Shown here: one piece after another, positions 1 through 8,192 of the stretch
Numbering within the stretch: the first letter of the stretch is position 1
Layout of the letters: each line of letters starts with the position of its first letter
From: CBDDFS01 sp965227255
Lineage (GTDB): Bacteria; Bacteroidota; Bacteroidia; Flavobacteriales_E; Vicingaceae
Reading direction: 5' to 3'
Assembly: GCA_965227255.1 (NCBI GenBank)
Contig: CBDDFS010000001.1
Span: forward strand, 310,001-374,000
DNA length: 64,000 nt
Notes under the pieces: generated by a model
Seen by the model: only the letters and a program-made list of their open reading frames with translations
Databases searched by the model: none
What the model was told of the DNA's origin: nothing
Translations under genes and position numbers: made by a program

Positions 1-1349
1 TTCTTGATAATATCAATACTCAGATATCTGAAACTAACCATGGTGAATAAACTGAGAAGAAGGGCTAAAAAGAATGACAAATAATTCGTCAGCAATGCCA
101 GGCCAATTAATGATTGAAGAATCCAGAAAAGAGTTTTATTTCCCGTTTTTCCCGGAACGAATGATCTTTTAATATGACTGAGCAGGTAAAGATTCTTGTC
201 ATTGATTATTCTTCTCTCAAAATCATTTCCTGTAAGAAGTAATAGTAGATCTCCACTTCGAAGTTTAAGATGTCCAATCTTGCCACTGATTTTCTCTCCG
301 TTTCGATGAAGCCCTACGATTGATGCATTATAACTTTCCCTAAATTCACTGTCCTTGACAAGAATACCGGAAAGTTTGGAGTTAGCAGAAATAACGACCT
401 CGGCGATATCACCCTCTCCTACTTTCTTCAAGTGATCTTCTGAACTTAACATCAGACCATTTTTACCACCGACAAATTCCACCACCAATTCAGTATCACC
501 GGCGAAATACAAATGATCTCCTTTTTTTATAATGACATCAGGAGACACAGGCGTAATAATATCCCCATTTCTAGAAATTTCGACCAGATATATACCCTGT
601 AGATTTTTTAAACCTGCCTCCAAAGCAGTCTTCCCTACAATATCATTCTTCTCTTCAATCTCTACTTCATGGATATACTCACCAATATTATCCTTGAATT
701 GTTTGAGCGCAATCTTCCTATCCGGCAATAATTTATCACTGAATAATACAAGAAAAATAACACCGATCAGGGCCGTTGAACCTCCCACAACAAAGAAGTC
801 CATTAAACCCAGTACTTCTCCATTATTTGAAGAAATCAAACCCTGCAGAACCAGATTGGTTGATGTCCCAATAATTGTGATCATCCCGCCAAGGATGGCG
901 GCATAGGACAGGGGTATCAACAGTTTCGAAGGGCTTATTCCCTTTCTTTTTGACCAGTCCTGAACATTGGATGTTAACATTGATACAACCGGAGTATTAT
1001 TCAGAAAAGAAGAGAAAAAAGCTACAATTAATGTAAGTTTTAGAAGAAATAATCGCGGAGAAAGTCCAGTCTTAAAATACCTGTCGAAAAGTTTGTCAAC
1101 ATCCGTATTCTGACGTATGGCCACTGTAATGAAAATGAGAATGAAAATGGTTATAACATGCTTGTTCGAAAATGATATCAGAAAATCTTCAACACTCATT
1201 ATGCCCGGAACAAGAAGAATGAGTGTTGCTGTCAGGAAAGCCTGAGATGGAGTTAGTAAGTCTAGATTAATGGTGATAACGATACCGAGCACAAGTATCA
1301 GGACCATCAAAGCAGGAAAATTCTGGACTATTTGTTCAAAGAAATCCAA
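1..1349 (-). CDS. SLC13-family anion/sodium symporter with TrkA-C domains (C-terminus cut off)
   Basis: The reading frame is open from 1349 to the window edge, giving about 450 residues. The N-terminal membrane part contains the ion-transporter signatures NNTPVVSML and GTSTNLVLQG. A soluble part follows with two RCK_C/TrkA-C-like segments (for example GDHLYFAGDTELV and SGDLLLLLTGNDF), and then more hydrophobic helices. This architecture is that of SLC13/DASS-type permeases carrying a central pair of TrkA-C regulatory domains, which take up sulfate, dicarboxylates or similar anions; the substrate cannot be told. The first start is a TTG at 1349. An ATG at 1307 is an alternative that would shorten the first helix. 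The C-terminal helices lie outside the window. It is divergent from the gene at 1451. Confidence 0.82.
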   Translation of the reverse strand, partial: MDFFEQIVQNFPALMVLILVLGIVITINLDLLTPSQAFLTATLILLVPGIMSVEDFLISFSNKHVITIFILIFITVAIRQNTDVDKLFDRYFKTGLSPRLFLLKLTLIVAFFSSFLNNTPVVSMLTSNVQDWSKRKGISPSKLLIPLSYAAILGGMITIIGTSTNLVLQGLISSNNGEVLGLMDFFVVGGSTALIGVIFLVLFSDKLLPDRKIALKQFKDNIGEYIHEVEIEEKNDIVGKTALEAGLKNLQGIYLVEISRNGDIITPVSPDVIIKKGDHLYFAGDTELVVEFVGGKNGLMLSSEDHLKKVGEGDIAEVVISANSKLSGILVKDSEFRESYNASIVGLHRNGEKISGKIGHLKLRSGDLLLLLTGNDFERRIINDKNLYLLSHIKRSFVPGKTGNKTLFWILQSLIGLALLTNYLSFFLALLLSLFTMVSFRYLSIDIIK

Positions 1350-1450
1350 TGGATATTTTTAGGTTGGAAAGATACTACTAATGAATAATAGAATGCTTAT
1401 GCGAGGCCTTGGAATAATTTTTAAATTAGCGGCAAACAAAGGAAAAGATC

Positions 1451-2269
1451 ATGTTTCAAAAAATTGCACTCGCATTAACAGCCATTCTGTTCATTTCTCA
1501 ATCCTCTTTCGCTCAGTCTGATGAGGAACAGATCAAAGAAATAATCAGAGACTTCAATAAGGATGTTGCCAAACTCATGGAGATTGGATCTTCAAGAGCA
1601 GAAAAAGTTTTATCCTACACACATCCTCATTTCACCTATGAAAGTAGAACGGTGAATGTAATGAACATCGTTTCTAAAGATTCATACAATAAAAAGATGG
1701 TGACTTTTCTGTTGAACGAGTTAAGAGCTTCAGGATTGACAGTCAAAAGAAAACTTGGACCTTTGAATGAGATCTATATCAGAGAAAATCTTGCCGTCGC
1801 GAGATTCGAGTTGGACTACGAATTGTATGAATCAGAACGCCTTATCAATAAAGGAATTCAGTATGATGAATACATCTTAAGGAAAAATTCAGAAGGTAAA
1901 TGGATGATTGAATACATGTACATTTTGAACATTGATGATATAACATATAAGAGCAAGTGTATTACTGAAATTTACGAGACCAAAGGTCTTTCAAATATTC
2001 TTACCGAAACAATAGTTCCCGATGGTCACAATGCTGATGTACTGGAAGATAAATTCTCTGTAGATGAATCAACGGCTCCCAGACTGGTAAGACATGGTTT
2101 CAGAGATTATCTATGGGATGTAAACGGAACAATATTTAAAAGAAATGTCGATGGCACACCGGGTGACAAGGTTGGTGTTGCCAGAAGTCGACAGGAAATG
2201 TTGATTACACTTCTTCAGAAAGAAGTTTACCCTGATCGATGTACGACGGTTATTAGGAAACTGAACTAG
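1451..2269 (+). CDS. Secreted protein of unknown function with an NTF2-like N-terminal region
   Basis: The 272-residue protein begins with a clear signal peptide ending in SFAQ. Residues about 25-160 look like a SnoaL/NTF2-type cone fold: an EEQIKEIIRDFNKD helix, then alternating strands, then a typical GKWMIEYMYIL end. The last 60 residues (LVRHGFRDYLWDVNG onward) form a second, unrecognised domain. The protein is probably periplasmic or exported. I do not recognise a specific family, and the NTF2 assignment is by eye. It is a single gene, divergent from the SLC13 permease, followed 10 nt later by a heptamer repeat. Confidence 0.7.
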   Translation: MFQKIALALTAILFISQSSFAQSDEEQIKEIIRDFNKDVAKLMEIGSSRAEKVLSYTHPHFTYESRTVNVMNIVSKDSYNKKMVTFLLNELRASGLTVKRKLGPLNEIYIRENLAVARFELDYELYESERLINKGIQYDEYILRKNSEGKWMIEYMYILNIDDITYKSKCITEIYETKGLSNILTETIVPDGHNADVLEDKFSVDESTAPRLVRHGFRDYLWDVNGTIFKRNVDGTPGDKVGVARSRQEMLITLLQKEVYPDRCTTVIRKLN

Positions 2270-2278
2270 AGACTCTAG

Positions 2279-2320
2279 ATTCCAGATTCCAGATTCCAGA
2301 TTCCTGATTCCTGATTTCTG
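2279..2320. repeat. Heptamer tandem repeat, unit ATTCCAG, six copies
   Basis: Three copies of ATTCCAG are followed by two of ATTCCTG and one ATTTCTG, without gaps. It starts 10 nt after the stop codon of the gene ending at 2269. It is one of a set of 7-nt-period repeats found at gene 3' ends in this window. Confidence 0.9.
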
Positions 2321-2432
2321 AATTGATTTAAGATTCTGTTACCTCTCTCTTAAACAGACTCTTACTCTGCTTTCGTGGGCCTTTTTTTATGTCCTCAAGT
2401 CAGTGAAAGCAAGCTTTTCTGACTTTCGTCCA

Positions 2433-2460
2433 TAAAAAAACCCCGCAGAACTGCGGGGTT
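2433..2460 (-). terminator. Intrinsic terminator after tRNA-Val(GAC)
   Basis: A 10-bp perfect stem (AACCCCGCAG at 2439-2448, CTGCGGGGTT at 2451-2460) is followed on the minus strand by seven T residues. It lies 10 nt downstream of the tRNA. The same hairpin, slightly shorter, follows tRNA-Val(UAC) at 18317. Confidence 0.85.
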
Positions 2461-2469
2461 GGATTTTTG

Positions 2470-2544
2470 TGGGACATACTGGATTCGAACCAGTGGCCCC
2501 TACCCTGTCAAGGTAGTGCTCTAAACCAACTGAGCTAATGCCCC
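2470..2544 (-). tRNA. tRNA-Val (anticodon GAC)
   Basis: The 75-nt cloverleaf folds fully. The acceptor stem is GGGGCAT/ATGTCCC with one G-T pair. The D arm is GCTC/GAGC, the anticodon stem is CTACC/GGTAG with loop TTGACAG, and the T arm is ACTGG TTCGAAT CCAGT. The discriminator base is A, and CCA is not encoded. The anticodon GAC reads valine codons GUC/GUU. The first 10 nt are also the last codons and stop of the upstream GIY-YIG gene. Confidence 0.95.
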
Positions 2545-2771
2545 AAAGTTTTTCGAAAACGTCGACCTGCAGCCGATTTAAGGTATTTCTCCCGTTTTCT
2601 TGATTCGGCTAAATTAGGATATTCCTCTATATGAATGACCTTCCAGGGTCGTTTATGTTTGGTTGATTTTGTCCATCCAGAATTGTGCCATTTCAGACGT
2701 TCTTCTACATTTGATGTCATGCCAACATAATGCGACCCATCCTGCTCACTTTCAAGGATATAAACAAACAT
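2535..2771 (-). CDS. Small GIY-YIG endonuclease-family protein overlapping tRNA-Val
   Basis: The 78-residue single-domain protein belongs to the GIY-YIG superfamily (UPF0213-like). The GIY-YIG pair appears as FVYILES and HYVGMT at residues 2-18. The helix with the conserved Arg is NVEERLKWHN, and the family C-terminal pattern is REKYLKSAAGRRF. Its final residues LGH and the TAG stop are read from the acceptor stem of tRNA-Val(GAC), so gene and tRNA overlap by 10 nt and must be co-transcribed. Upstream lies a broken tRNA fragment preceded by a TATATTTG box. Free-standing proteins of this size are frequent beside tRNA genes in Bacteroidota. Whether they are mobile nucleases or repair proteins is not settled here. 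Confidence 0.9.
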   Translation of the reverse strand: MFVYILESEQDGSHYVGMTSNVEERLKWHNSGWTKSTKHKRPWKVIHIEEYPNLAESRKREKYLKSAAGRRFRKTLGH

Positions 2772-2807
2772 TGTCTAGAATTTCTGGACGGCGAGGGCAG
2801 GTATTTT

Positions 2808-2863
2808 ACCAACTGAGCCCCGCCCGACTGAACGGCGACAGTCGTTCGGGCGGGTAATGCCCC
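2808..2863 (-). pseudogene. Broken tRNA-Val 5' fragment split by a palindrome
   Basis: On the minus strand 2863-2855 reads GGGGCATTA and 2818-2808 reads GCTCAGTTGGT. Joined, these equal the first 20 nt of the intact tRNA-Val(GAC) at 2544. A 36-nt palindromic segment separates them exactly at tRNA position 9/10. The sequence after it (AAAATACCTGCC) only loosely resembles an anticodon arm, and the D-stem partner is lost. It cannot fold as a tRNA. It appears to be the remains of an ancestral or duplicated tRNA whose promoter box is still in place. Confidence 0.7.
2819..2854. repeat. 36-nt GC-rich palindrome inside the broken tRNA
   Basis: The arms CCCGCCCGA (2819-2827) and TCGGGCGGG (2846-2854) are perfectly complementary. 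An alternative inner stem, CGACTG (2825-2830) with CAGTCG (2839-2844), is also possible. The base composition is much richer in GC than the surroundings, which suggests an inserted REP/MITE-like element. No second copy was seen in this window. Confidence 0.8.
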
Positions 2864-2872
2864 AATAGGCTG

Positions 2873-2880
2873 CAAATATA
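2873..2880 (-). promoter_or_regulatory. Bacteroidota -7 box upstream of the broken tRNA
   Basis: The minus strand reads TATATTTG, a perfect TAnnTTTG match, 9 nt before the first G of the tRNA fragment. The same octamer lies 13 nt before tRNA-Val(UAC). It probably drives the whole fragment/GIY-YIG/tRNA-Val unit. No good -33 TTTG was found. Confidence 0.55.
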
Positions 2881-2943
2881 AGTTCACTTATTGGATTCCG
2901 TCGGAGTTCATGAGAAATTTTAAATTCGTTGGAAAGACCTTTT

Positions 2944-3465
2944 ATGTCAAAAGACGAATTTTTTGCCTTCATGCCTCTTCTCATCTATGGTATTGCCATT
3001 ACAGAGCTTGTGAGGCACTGGAGAGATTACTTGAATAAAGACAGGAGATACTGGCCACATTTGATCACCGGACTAATTCTTCTCGAGCTTGCCTTTGTGA
3101 ATTTTTATTATCTCTACGATACACTTGATGACCTTTTCAGAACCTATCCTCATTTCCTTCTAAGGCTAACACCCCCATTAATTCTACTCCTCACAACATC
3201 TGTCTACACTCCCGAGGAGGATAGGAATGTCAAGGAATATTTTGATGCAAAGGTTTCTTTGATCTATGTTTTGCTTGGACTCTTTATCACTGTGAACATA
3301 ATTACTGAATCGGGTATAAGTTTTGTGAACCTGGTCAGAATCTTAGCGGTGGTGATCTGTTTTTTGATCGCAATTACCCGGCGTTACTGGCTCATTCTAT
3401 TGTGGGTTGCCGTGAGGTTATCCTTCTTCTTTATCGAGGATTTTGCACCTCAACTTTTTAATTAG
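2944..3465 (+). CDS. Small integral membrane protein, unknown function
   Basis: About 173 residues with four or five hydrophobic helices (roughly MPLLIYGIAITELV, LITGLILLELAFVNFYYL, LTPPLILLLTTSVY, VSLIYVLLGLFITV, ILLWVAVRLSFFF). An upstream in-frame ATG exists at 2929. The ATG at 2944 is preferred because GGAAAGA stands at ribosome-binding distance before it. No family is recognised. It is convergent with the zinc-ribbon gene ending at 3473. Confidence 0.65.
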   Translation: MSKDEFFAFMPLLIYGIAITELVRHWRDYLNKDRRYWPHLITGLILLELAFVNFYYLYDTLDDLFRTYPHFLLRLTPPLILLLTTSVYTPEEDRNVKEYFDAKVSLIYVLLGLFITVNIITESGISFVNLVRILAVVICFLIAITRRYWLILLWVAVRLSFFFIEDFAPQLFN

Positions 3466-3472
3466 AGAAGAA

Positions 3473-3865
3473 CTATTCCATATACCGACGATACTTACCA
3501 AAAATTTTTCCCAGCCTTACACGCCAGGATATGGGTTTGGCCCGGTCTGCATTGTAACCGCATACAACGCACATATCAGAAAGAATCCAACGTCGATTTG
3601 ATTTAAAACCGACAGTCCTGCCATGTGGTTCAACTTCAGATTCAGTGTGAAAATGATCGGAATTGCATCTCAGACAATGACCCTCTTCTATTTCAACTTG
3701 CTCATGTACTACCTTATCAATCTTGCTTTTGTCGAGATATCTTGAAACTCGCACAGAATCGATAATCTTCTTAGAAGGGGCTGAGAATTTGGGATAGCGA
3801 TAGTAATAGAAAAACGCAAATTCCCTGTCATTCAATTGCTCAATTCTCTGTACCAGTTCTTCCAT
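3473..3865 (-). CDS. Small zinc-ribbon-like protein, unknown function
   Basis: The 130-residue protein carries two CxxC pairs, CLRC and CVVC, about 35 residues apart. This spacing fits a single zinc ribbon. The N-terminal half is helical and charged (EELVQRIEQLNDREFAF), and the C-terminus is basic. Its start overlaps the stop of the T9SS cargo gene by one base, so the two are probably co-transcribed, although one is exported and the other looks cytoplasmic. Function is not recognised. Confidence 0.6.
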   Translation of the reverse strand: MEELVQRIEQLNDREFAFFYYYRYPKFSAPSKKIIDSVRVSRYLDKSKIDKVVHEQVEIEEGHCLRCNSDHFHTESEVEPHGRTVGFKSNRRWILSDMCVVCGYNADRAKPISWRVRLGKIFGKYRRYME

Positions 3866-5835
3866 TAATAAACAACCAACCTCTTGTTTATTAGATTCTC
3901 CCCATTGCGAAATGAGAGGATATAAACACCCTTTTCCAAATGGGACACGTCCATCTCTATCAATCCTTCTTCACCAAAAATCATCCGTTCCGATGTCAAT
4001 ATCTGACCATTGATATTCATGATGTCGAACTGATAAATACCTTCCTGAAAGCCTTCATATTTGATGGATATGTTGTCTTTTGCCGGATTTGGGAAAACTC
4101 GCAACACTTCATCCCTTTCTATCTTTTCTAATCCTGTATAAATAGTAGTGATATCTCCGGTAACACCACCACTTACATTGTAAAAGCTTCCACTATTATT
4201 TTCTAGTAGATCAACCGATCGGACAGTATAGTAGAAGTCACCATTCGATTCAAAATCGGTATCTGTAAATGTATTTCCCGTGATTAGGGCATCGTTTACT
4301 TTTTTATAAAGTCCGGATAGCGAGTCTTTTCTGTAAACATGATAACCATCAACACCAGGTGCGGCAGTCCAGGTCAATTCAACAAAATTTCCTGCTTCAA
4401 GCAATTGAAGATTTGAAGGAGGGGCAGAATAATACATTTTCAATGTTGGATCACCCATCAATGCAAGATGGATACTTCTTTTCCAAAGACCTGATTGAGA
4501 ATAATTTGGTCTGTTATTGATGGATTGTATGAAACTATATCCAATATTATCTCCCAAGGCCATATGATGAAAGTACCAATGGGGTCTTCCACTCCAGACA
4601 TTTGTAAGTGTCCAACCCTGAGCCAATGGAGCTCTCAGAAAGTTGTTCTGTTTATCCCAGTCACCGAAATAACTACCAAACAACATGGTAAAAACACTTT
4701 GCAAGGAATCACCTGCAATATTTGAAGTATTTCCAATTCCCGAAGCGCTTGTATAAGATCCTCCTCCACATCCGTACGACCATAGATAAGAACGTGCATT
4801 CAAATCAGTACGATAATCCGATGAATTGGAAACATTCGAGTATATACTATCCTCGGGGAAAAAAGCCGTAAAGGCCTTCCATCCACTTGCCGCGAAGGCC
4901 TCTCCTCCAAAGCCGCCAAAATTGTCATCAATCAAAGCCCGTTCTTCAGCGACGATCTGTGTTGTTCGAAATGCATGATTTTTATTCAAATAAGCTCTCA
5001 ACAATTCACTCTCCGGTTCTGAAAATGCCGGCATATTGCTGAGATCTACCCGTCCAATCTGTAACTCAAGATCGGTAGGAATCTTGGATTGATCGAATTT
5101 ACCGTCTCCCGGAATATTTACAGTACGAGGGTCACTTCCTGAAGTATTGTTTACAGTATTGTCAGTCCATGTACCGTTCATATCACCATAATAACAATCA
5201 GCCGGCCAGGCTCCTACATGATTTGAATGTCCATCCGGTACAAGATTTCCTGAATAGGGAACGGCAACATTACCAATGATGAATACAGCTTTACTTCCTT
5301 CAGGATCCTTATCATATTCATCCTTGATCAATTGCTTTACATCCGGTGGTGCAAAGCTCGAAGGCACATTCATTTTTACTACTGTCCAACCCTCTCCTTC
5401 CAAATCATCCATTAAAACATCCAGCTCAGAGTTCAAGGTGTCATGCACGGCGCTGTCTACTAATAATATCAAACGACCTTTTACTCCTGAATTGTTGATC
5501 TCAGAGTCTACTTTGATTCCGGCATTCACATAAGCAATGGCTGTCGGACTCATATTTCTTTTCAAGTGATATTCATAAGATTGCCCGACCTCTACAGCAG
5601 TATCAGTATATTGAGTTGAGGAACCGGGTAAGAGCTCGAATGTGGTTGGAAAATTGTTCTCAGACTTAAGTTTCTTGTACAAGAGATAACTTCCTGCATT
5701 GGCCTGTGGCCACTTGAGAGTAATACTTGGAATATTCTCATCAACCTCAACGGAGATCATTACTGCATAGTCTTTCGATACCTGGGAATAAGTCAGAAAT
5801 GGAATAAGAACTAATAGTAAAACCAAATGTCTCAT
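3865..5835 (-). CDS. T9SS cargo with a gingipain (C25)-like fold lacking the catalytic dyad
   Basis: The 656-residue protein has a signal peptide, an N-terminal fibronectin type III-like segment (about 25-95) and a C25/caspase-like region (about 115-470). A second Fn3 domain follows (about 475-560, APPSNLQLLEAGN to YYTVRS). A type A T9SS sorting domain ends the protein (VFPNPAKDNISI to GVYILSF). In the peptidase region, the place where PorU has GHGG reads GCGGG (Cys356). The place where PorU has the Cys nucleophile reads FGSYFGDWD (Gly387-Ser388). Both dyad residues therefore seem absent and the protein may be a non-catalytic surface protein. It is exported through Sec and then T9SS. Assignment of the fold is by motif comparison with PorU in this same window. 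Confidence 0.75.
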   Translation of the reverse strand: MRHLVLLLVLIPFLTYSQVSKDYAVMISVEVDENIPSITLKWPQANAGSYLLYKKLKSENNFPTTFELLPGSSTQYTDTAVEVGQSYEYHLKRNMSPTAIAYVNAGIKVDSEINNSGVKGRLILLVDSAVHDTLNSELDVLMDDLEGEGWTVVKMNVPSSFAPPDVKQLIKDEYDKDPEGSKAVFIIGNVAVPYSGNLVPDGHSNHVGAWPADCYYGDMNGTWTDNTVNNTSGSDPRTVNIPGDGKFDQSKIPTDLELQIGRVDLSNMPAFSEPESELLRAYLNKNHAFRTTQIVAEERALIDDNFGGFGGEAFAASGWKAFTAFFPEDSIYSNVSNSSDYRTDLNARSYLWSYGCGGGSYTSASGIGNTSNIAGDSLQSVFTMLFGSYFGDWDKQNNFLRAPLAQGWTLTNVWSGRPHWYFHHMALGDNIGYSFIQSINNRPNYSQSGLWKRSIHLALMGDPTLKMYYSAPPSNLQLLEAGNFVELTWTAAPGVDGYHVYRKDSLSGLYKKVNDALITGNTFTDTDFESNGDFYYTVRSVDLLENNSGSFYNVSGGVTGDITTIYTGLEKIERDEVLRVFPNPAKDNISIKYEGFQEGIYQFDIMNINGQILTSERMIFGEEGLIEMDVSHLEKGVYILSFRNGENLINKRLVVY

Positions 5836-5992
5836 GCATCTAAGGTATTACATTTCAAACATATTGTAAATTCAAAGGTTTTTACTTGTACAGGCTATGC
5901 ATGGAGATAATATTTCAGTTCATCAATCTCGAAACATCAACCTGACAATCGTCAAAGCAAATTGAACTTTAGATCCAAAGAATTGAACCAAA

Positions 5993-7189
5993 ATGATAAA
6001 TGAGCCTGTTACCGATAGTCTATCTTCGCCTCATACAATGAGTATGATAGATAAATACCAGGAAGTCAGATCTTATTCGGAAAAACTAGCCAGTCTTGTA
6101 AGGCCTGAAGATTCTGTTGTTCAGCCGGTTTACTATGCAAGTCCTACAAAATGGCACCTTGCACATACCACATGGTTTTTTGAAGAAATGATTCTGAATA
6201 CAACCGAAGATTATACCGTGTTTGATCCTCAATTCGGCTTTTTGTTCAATTCTTATTACAATACCGTGGGTGAACGAACTCTAAGAGCTGAAAGGGGTAA
6301 CATCACCAGGCCCGGACTGGATGAAATATTGAAATACCGGAAGCATGTAGATGACGAGATCCTTTCCAGACTTCAGGATAATCTTCTGGATCATAATCAA
6401 ATGGAATTGTTGGAATTGGGACTGAATCACGAAGAACAGCATCAGGAGTTATTAATTACAGATCTTAAGTTCACCTTAGGTCACAACCCGCTCTTCCCTT
6501 TTTACAGTGATGAATTCGATCTTGTATCTGTAAAGAATAAGGAAGAAGGCTGGCTTAAAGTTGAAGAAGGAATTGCTGAAATCGGTTTTGAAGGAAATGC
6601 TTTTTCATTTGACAACGAACACAATCGTCACAAAGTCTACCTTCATGAATTTGAAATATCAAAAGCACTTGTCACAAATGGCGAATTTATCGAATTCATG
6701 GAAGCCGGCGGGTATGAAGAATTTAGGTATTGGCTCGATGAGGGGTGGTCTTGGGTAAATGAAAACGAAATCAAAAGTCCTTTATACTGGCATAAGATAA
6801 AAGGAGACTGGTATCAGTATACACTTGCCGGACTTAAAAAAATAAAAAAGGAAGACATCCTTTGCCACATTAGTTTTTACGAGGCAAATGCCTATGCGAC
6901 ATGGAGGGGAATGCGACTGCCTACTGAAGCTGAATGGGAAGTGGCCGCCAAGCATTTGGATTGGGGTCAAAGGTGGGAATGGACAAATTCTGCCTACCTG
7001 CCATATCCTGGTTTTAAGATCTCTGAAGGAGCTGTTGGAGAATACAACGGCAAATTCATGGTCAATCAAATGGTTTTACGGGGAGCTTCCAAAGCCACTT
7101 CGAAAGGCCATAGCCGTAAGACATATAGAAATTTTTTTCATCCCCATTTTCAATGGCAATACTCGGGGATCAGACTGGTTAAATCATGA
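5993..7189 (+). CDS. egtB: Ergothioneine synthase EgtB (hercynine oxygenase/sulfoxide synthase)
   Basis: The 398-residue protein joins an N-terminal DinB-like helical domain to a C-terminal formylglycine-enzyme (FGE-sulfatase) domain. The non-haem iron ligands are visible as the His in LAHTTWFFE (about residue 57) and the HEEQHQE motif (about 145). The C-terminus carries the EgtB pattern WEWTNSAYLPYPGF, GAVGEYNGKFM and TYRNFFHPHFQW. EgtB forms the C-S bond between hercynine and cysteine or gamma-glutamylcysteine using O2. The stop overlaps the egtD start by 4 nt (ATGA), giving a two-gene pathway unit. No egtA, egtC or egtE is adjacent. An OvoA-type function is less likely because a dedicated EgtD follows. 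Confidence 0.92.
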   Translation: MINEPVTDSLSSPHTMSMIDKYQEVRSYSEKLASLVRPEDSVVQPVYYASPTKWHLAHTTWFFEEMILNTTEDYTVFDPQFGFLFNSYYNTVGERTLRAERGNITRPGLDEILKYRKHVDDEILSRLQDNLLDHNQMELLELGLNHEEQHQELLITDLKFTLGHNPLFPFYSDEFDLVSVKNKEEGWLKVEEGIAEIGFEGNAFSFDNEHNRHKVYLHEFEISKALVTNGEFIEFMEAGGYEEFRYWLDEGWSWVNENEIKSPLYWHKIKGDWYQYTLAGLKKIKKEDILCHISFYEANAYATWRGMRLPTEAEWEVAAKHLDWGQRWEWTNSAYLPYPGFKISEGAVGEYNGKFMVNQMVLRGASKATSKGHSRKTYRNFFHPHFQWQYSGIRLVKS

Positions 7190-8130
7190 AGAACATGAAT
7201 ACATTCGCAAAAGATGTGAAAGACGGATTATCGTCTTCACCTAAACACCTATCTTCTAAATACTTCTACGACGCAATAGGTGATGATCTGTTTGTTAAGA
7301 TCACCCAGATGCCTGAATATTACTTGACGAAAGCTGAGAATGAGATCTTCGACCTTCAGGTTGATGATATTATAAAAGCTATGGATATTGAAGATATTCC
7401 TGTGGAAATTATTGAGCTTGGAGCTGGAGATGGTCACAAAGCAGTTCAATTTCTTCAGCCTTTGAAAGACCATGCTCATTTGACTTTTATACCTGTTGAC
7501 ATATCAATGAATGCTCTGGTAAGCGTTGAAGATCGTTTTCAGGATGAATTACCAGAGATCGACATTCAGTCCGAACAGGGTGAATACTTTGCGGCCATCA
7601 AAGAGCTCAACGGTCATCGTAAGAAAGTGGTACTATTCCTTGGATCAAATATTGGAAATCTCAGTGAAGATGAAGCAAATGATTTCATGAGTCAATTGAG
7701 TGATTCGTTGAATCCGGGGGATAAAGTTCTTTTGGGTGTGGACCTGAAAAAATCACCGGAGGTAATACTTCCGGCTTACGACGACAAAGATGGAATAACC
7801 AGAGATTTCAATTTAAATCTCTTGAGAAGGATAAACAATGAACTGGGAGGAAATTTTGATCTGGATCAATTTTCTCATGATCCTGAATATGACATGCTTA
7901 AGGGAGAAGCTAAAAGTTATCTCACAAGTCTGACTGATCAGGAAGTCAATATTGAAGAACTCAACCGGAAATTCAAATTTCAAAAAGGGGAGAAAATTCA
8001 TACCGAAATCTCGCAGAAATACGATGATGAAAAAGTCAAGAGGATCCTCTGCGATAGTGGAATGAGAATTCAGCAGGTATTCAAAGACAGCAGGCAATAC
8101 TTTGCCGACTATTTGATAGAAAAAATCTGA
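7186..8130 (+). CDS. egtD: L-histidine N-alpha-methyltransferase EgtD
   Basis: The 314-residue protein matches the histidine-specific methyltransferase family throughout. It has SSKYFYDAIGDDLFVKITQMPEYYLTKAE near the N-terminus, the SAM-binding loop ELGAGDGHK, PVDIS, and FLGSNIGNL. The C-terminal region KGEKIHTEISQKY recognises the histidine substrate. It trimethylates histidine to hercynine, the substrate of EgtB encoded just upstream with a 4-nt overlap. Cytoplasmic. The length is normal for the family (about 320). Confidence 0.93.
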   Translation: MKNMNTFAKDVKDGLSSSPKHLSSKYFYDAIGDDLFVKITQMPEYYLTKAENEIFDLQVDDIIKAMDIEDIPVEIIELGAGDGHKAVQFLQPLKDHAHLTFIPVDISMNALVSVEDRFQDELPEIDIQSEQGEYFAAIKELNGHRKKVVLFLGSNIGNLSEDEANDFMSQLSDSLNPGDKVLLGVDLKKSPEVILPAYDDKDGITRDFNLNLLRRINNELGGNFDLDQFSHDPEYDMLKGEAKSYLTSLTDQEVNIEELNRKFKFQKGEKIHTEISQKYDDEKVKRILCDSGMRIQQVFKDSRQYFADYLIEKI

Positions 8131-8192
8131 TGTGTCATTTATCCGACTCTGAACCGAACAACTTCGTAAGACCTTTGTTATAAAAAGGAATT

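Noticed and set aside
532..906. Plus-strand open frame of 124 codons
   Set aside because: It lies opposite the SLC13 permease frame, whose translation carries clear transporter motifs; composition is that of a shadow frame.
2819..2854. Rho-independent terminator
   Set aside because: The hairpin is strong but has no T run on either strand and lies inside a tRNA fragment.
2775..2984. Minus-strand frame of 69 codons upstream of the GIY-YIG gene
   Set aside because: It runs across the tRNA fragment and palindrome and overlaps the membrane-protein gene on the other strand; no domain.
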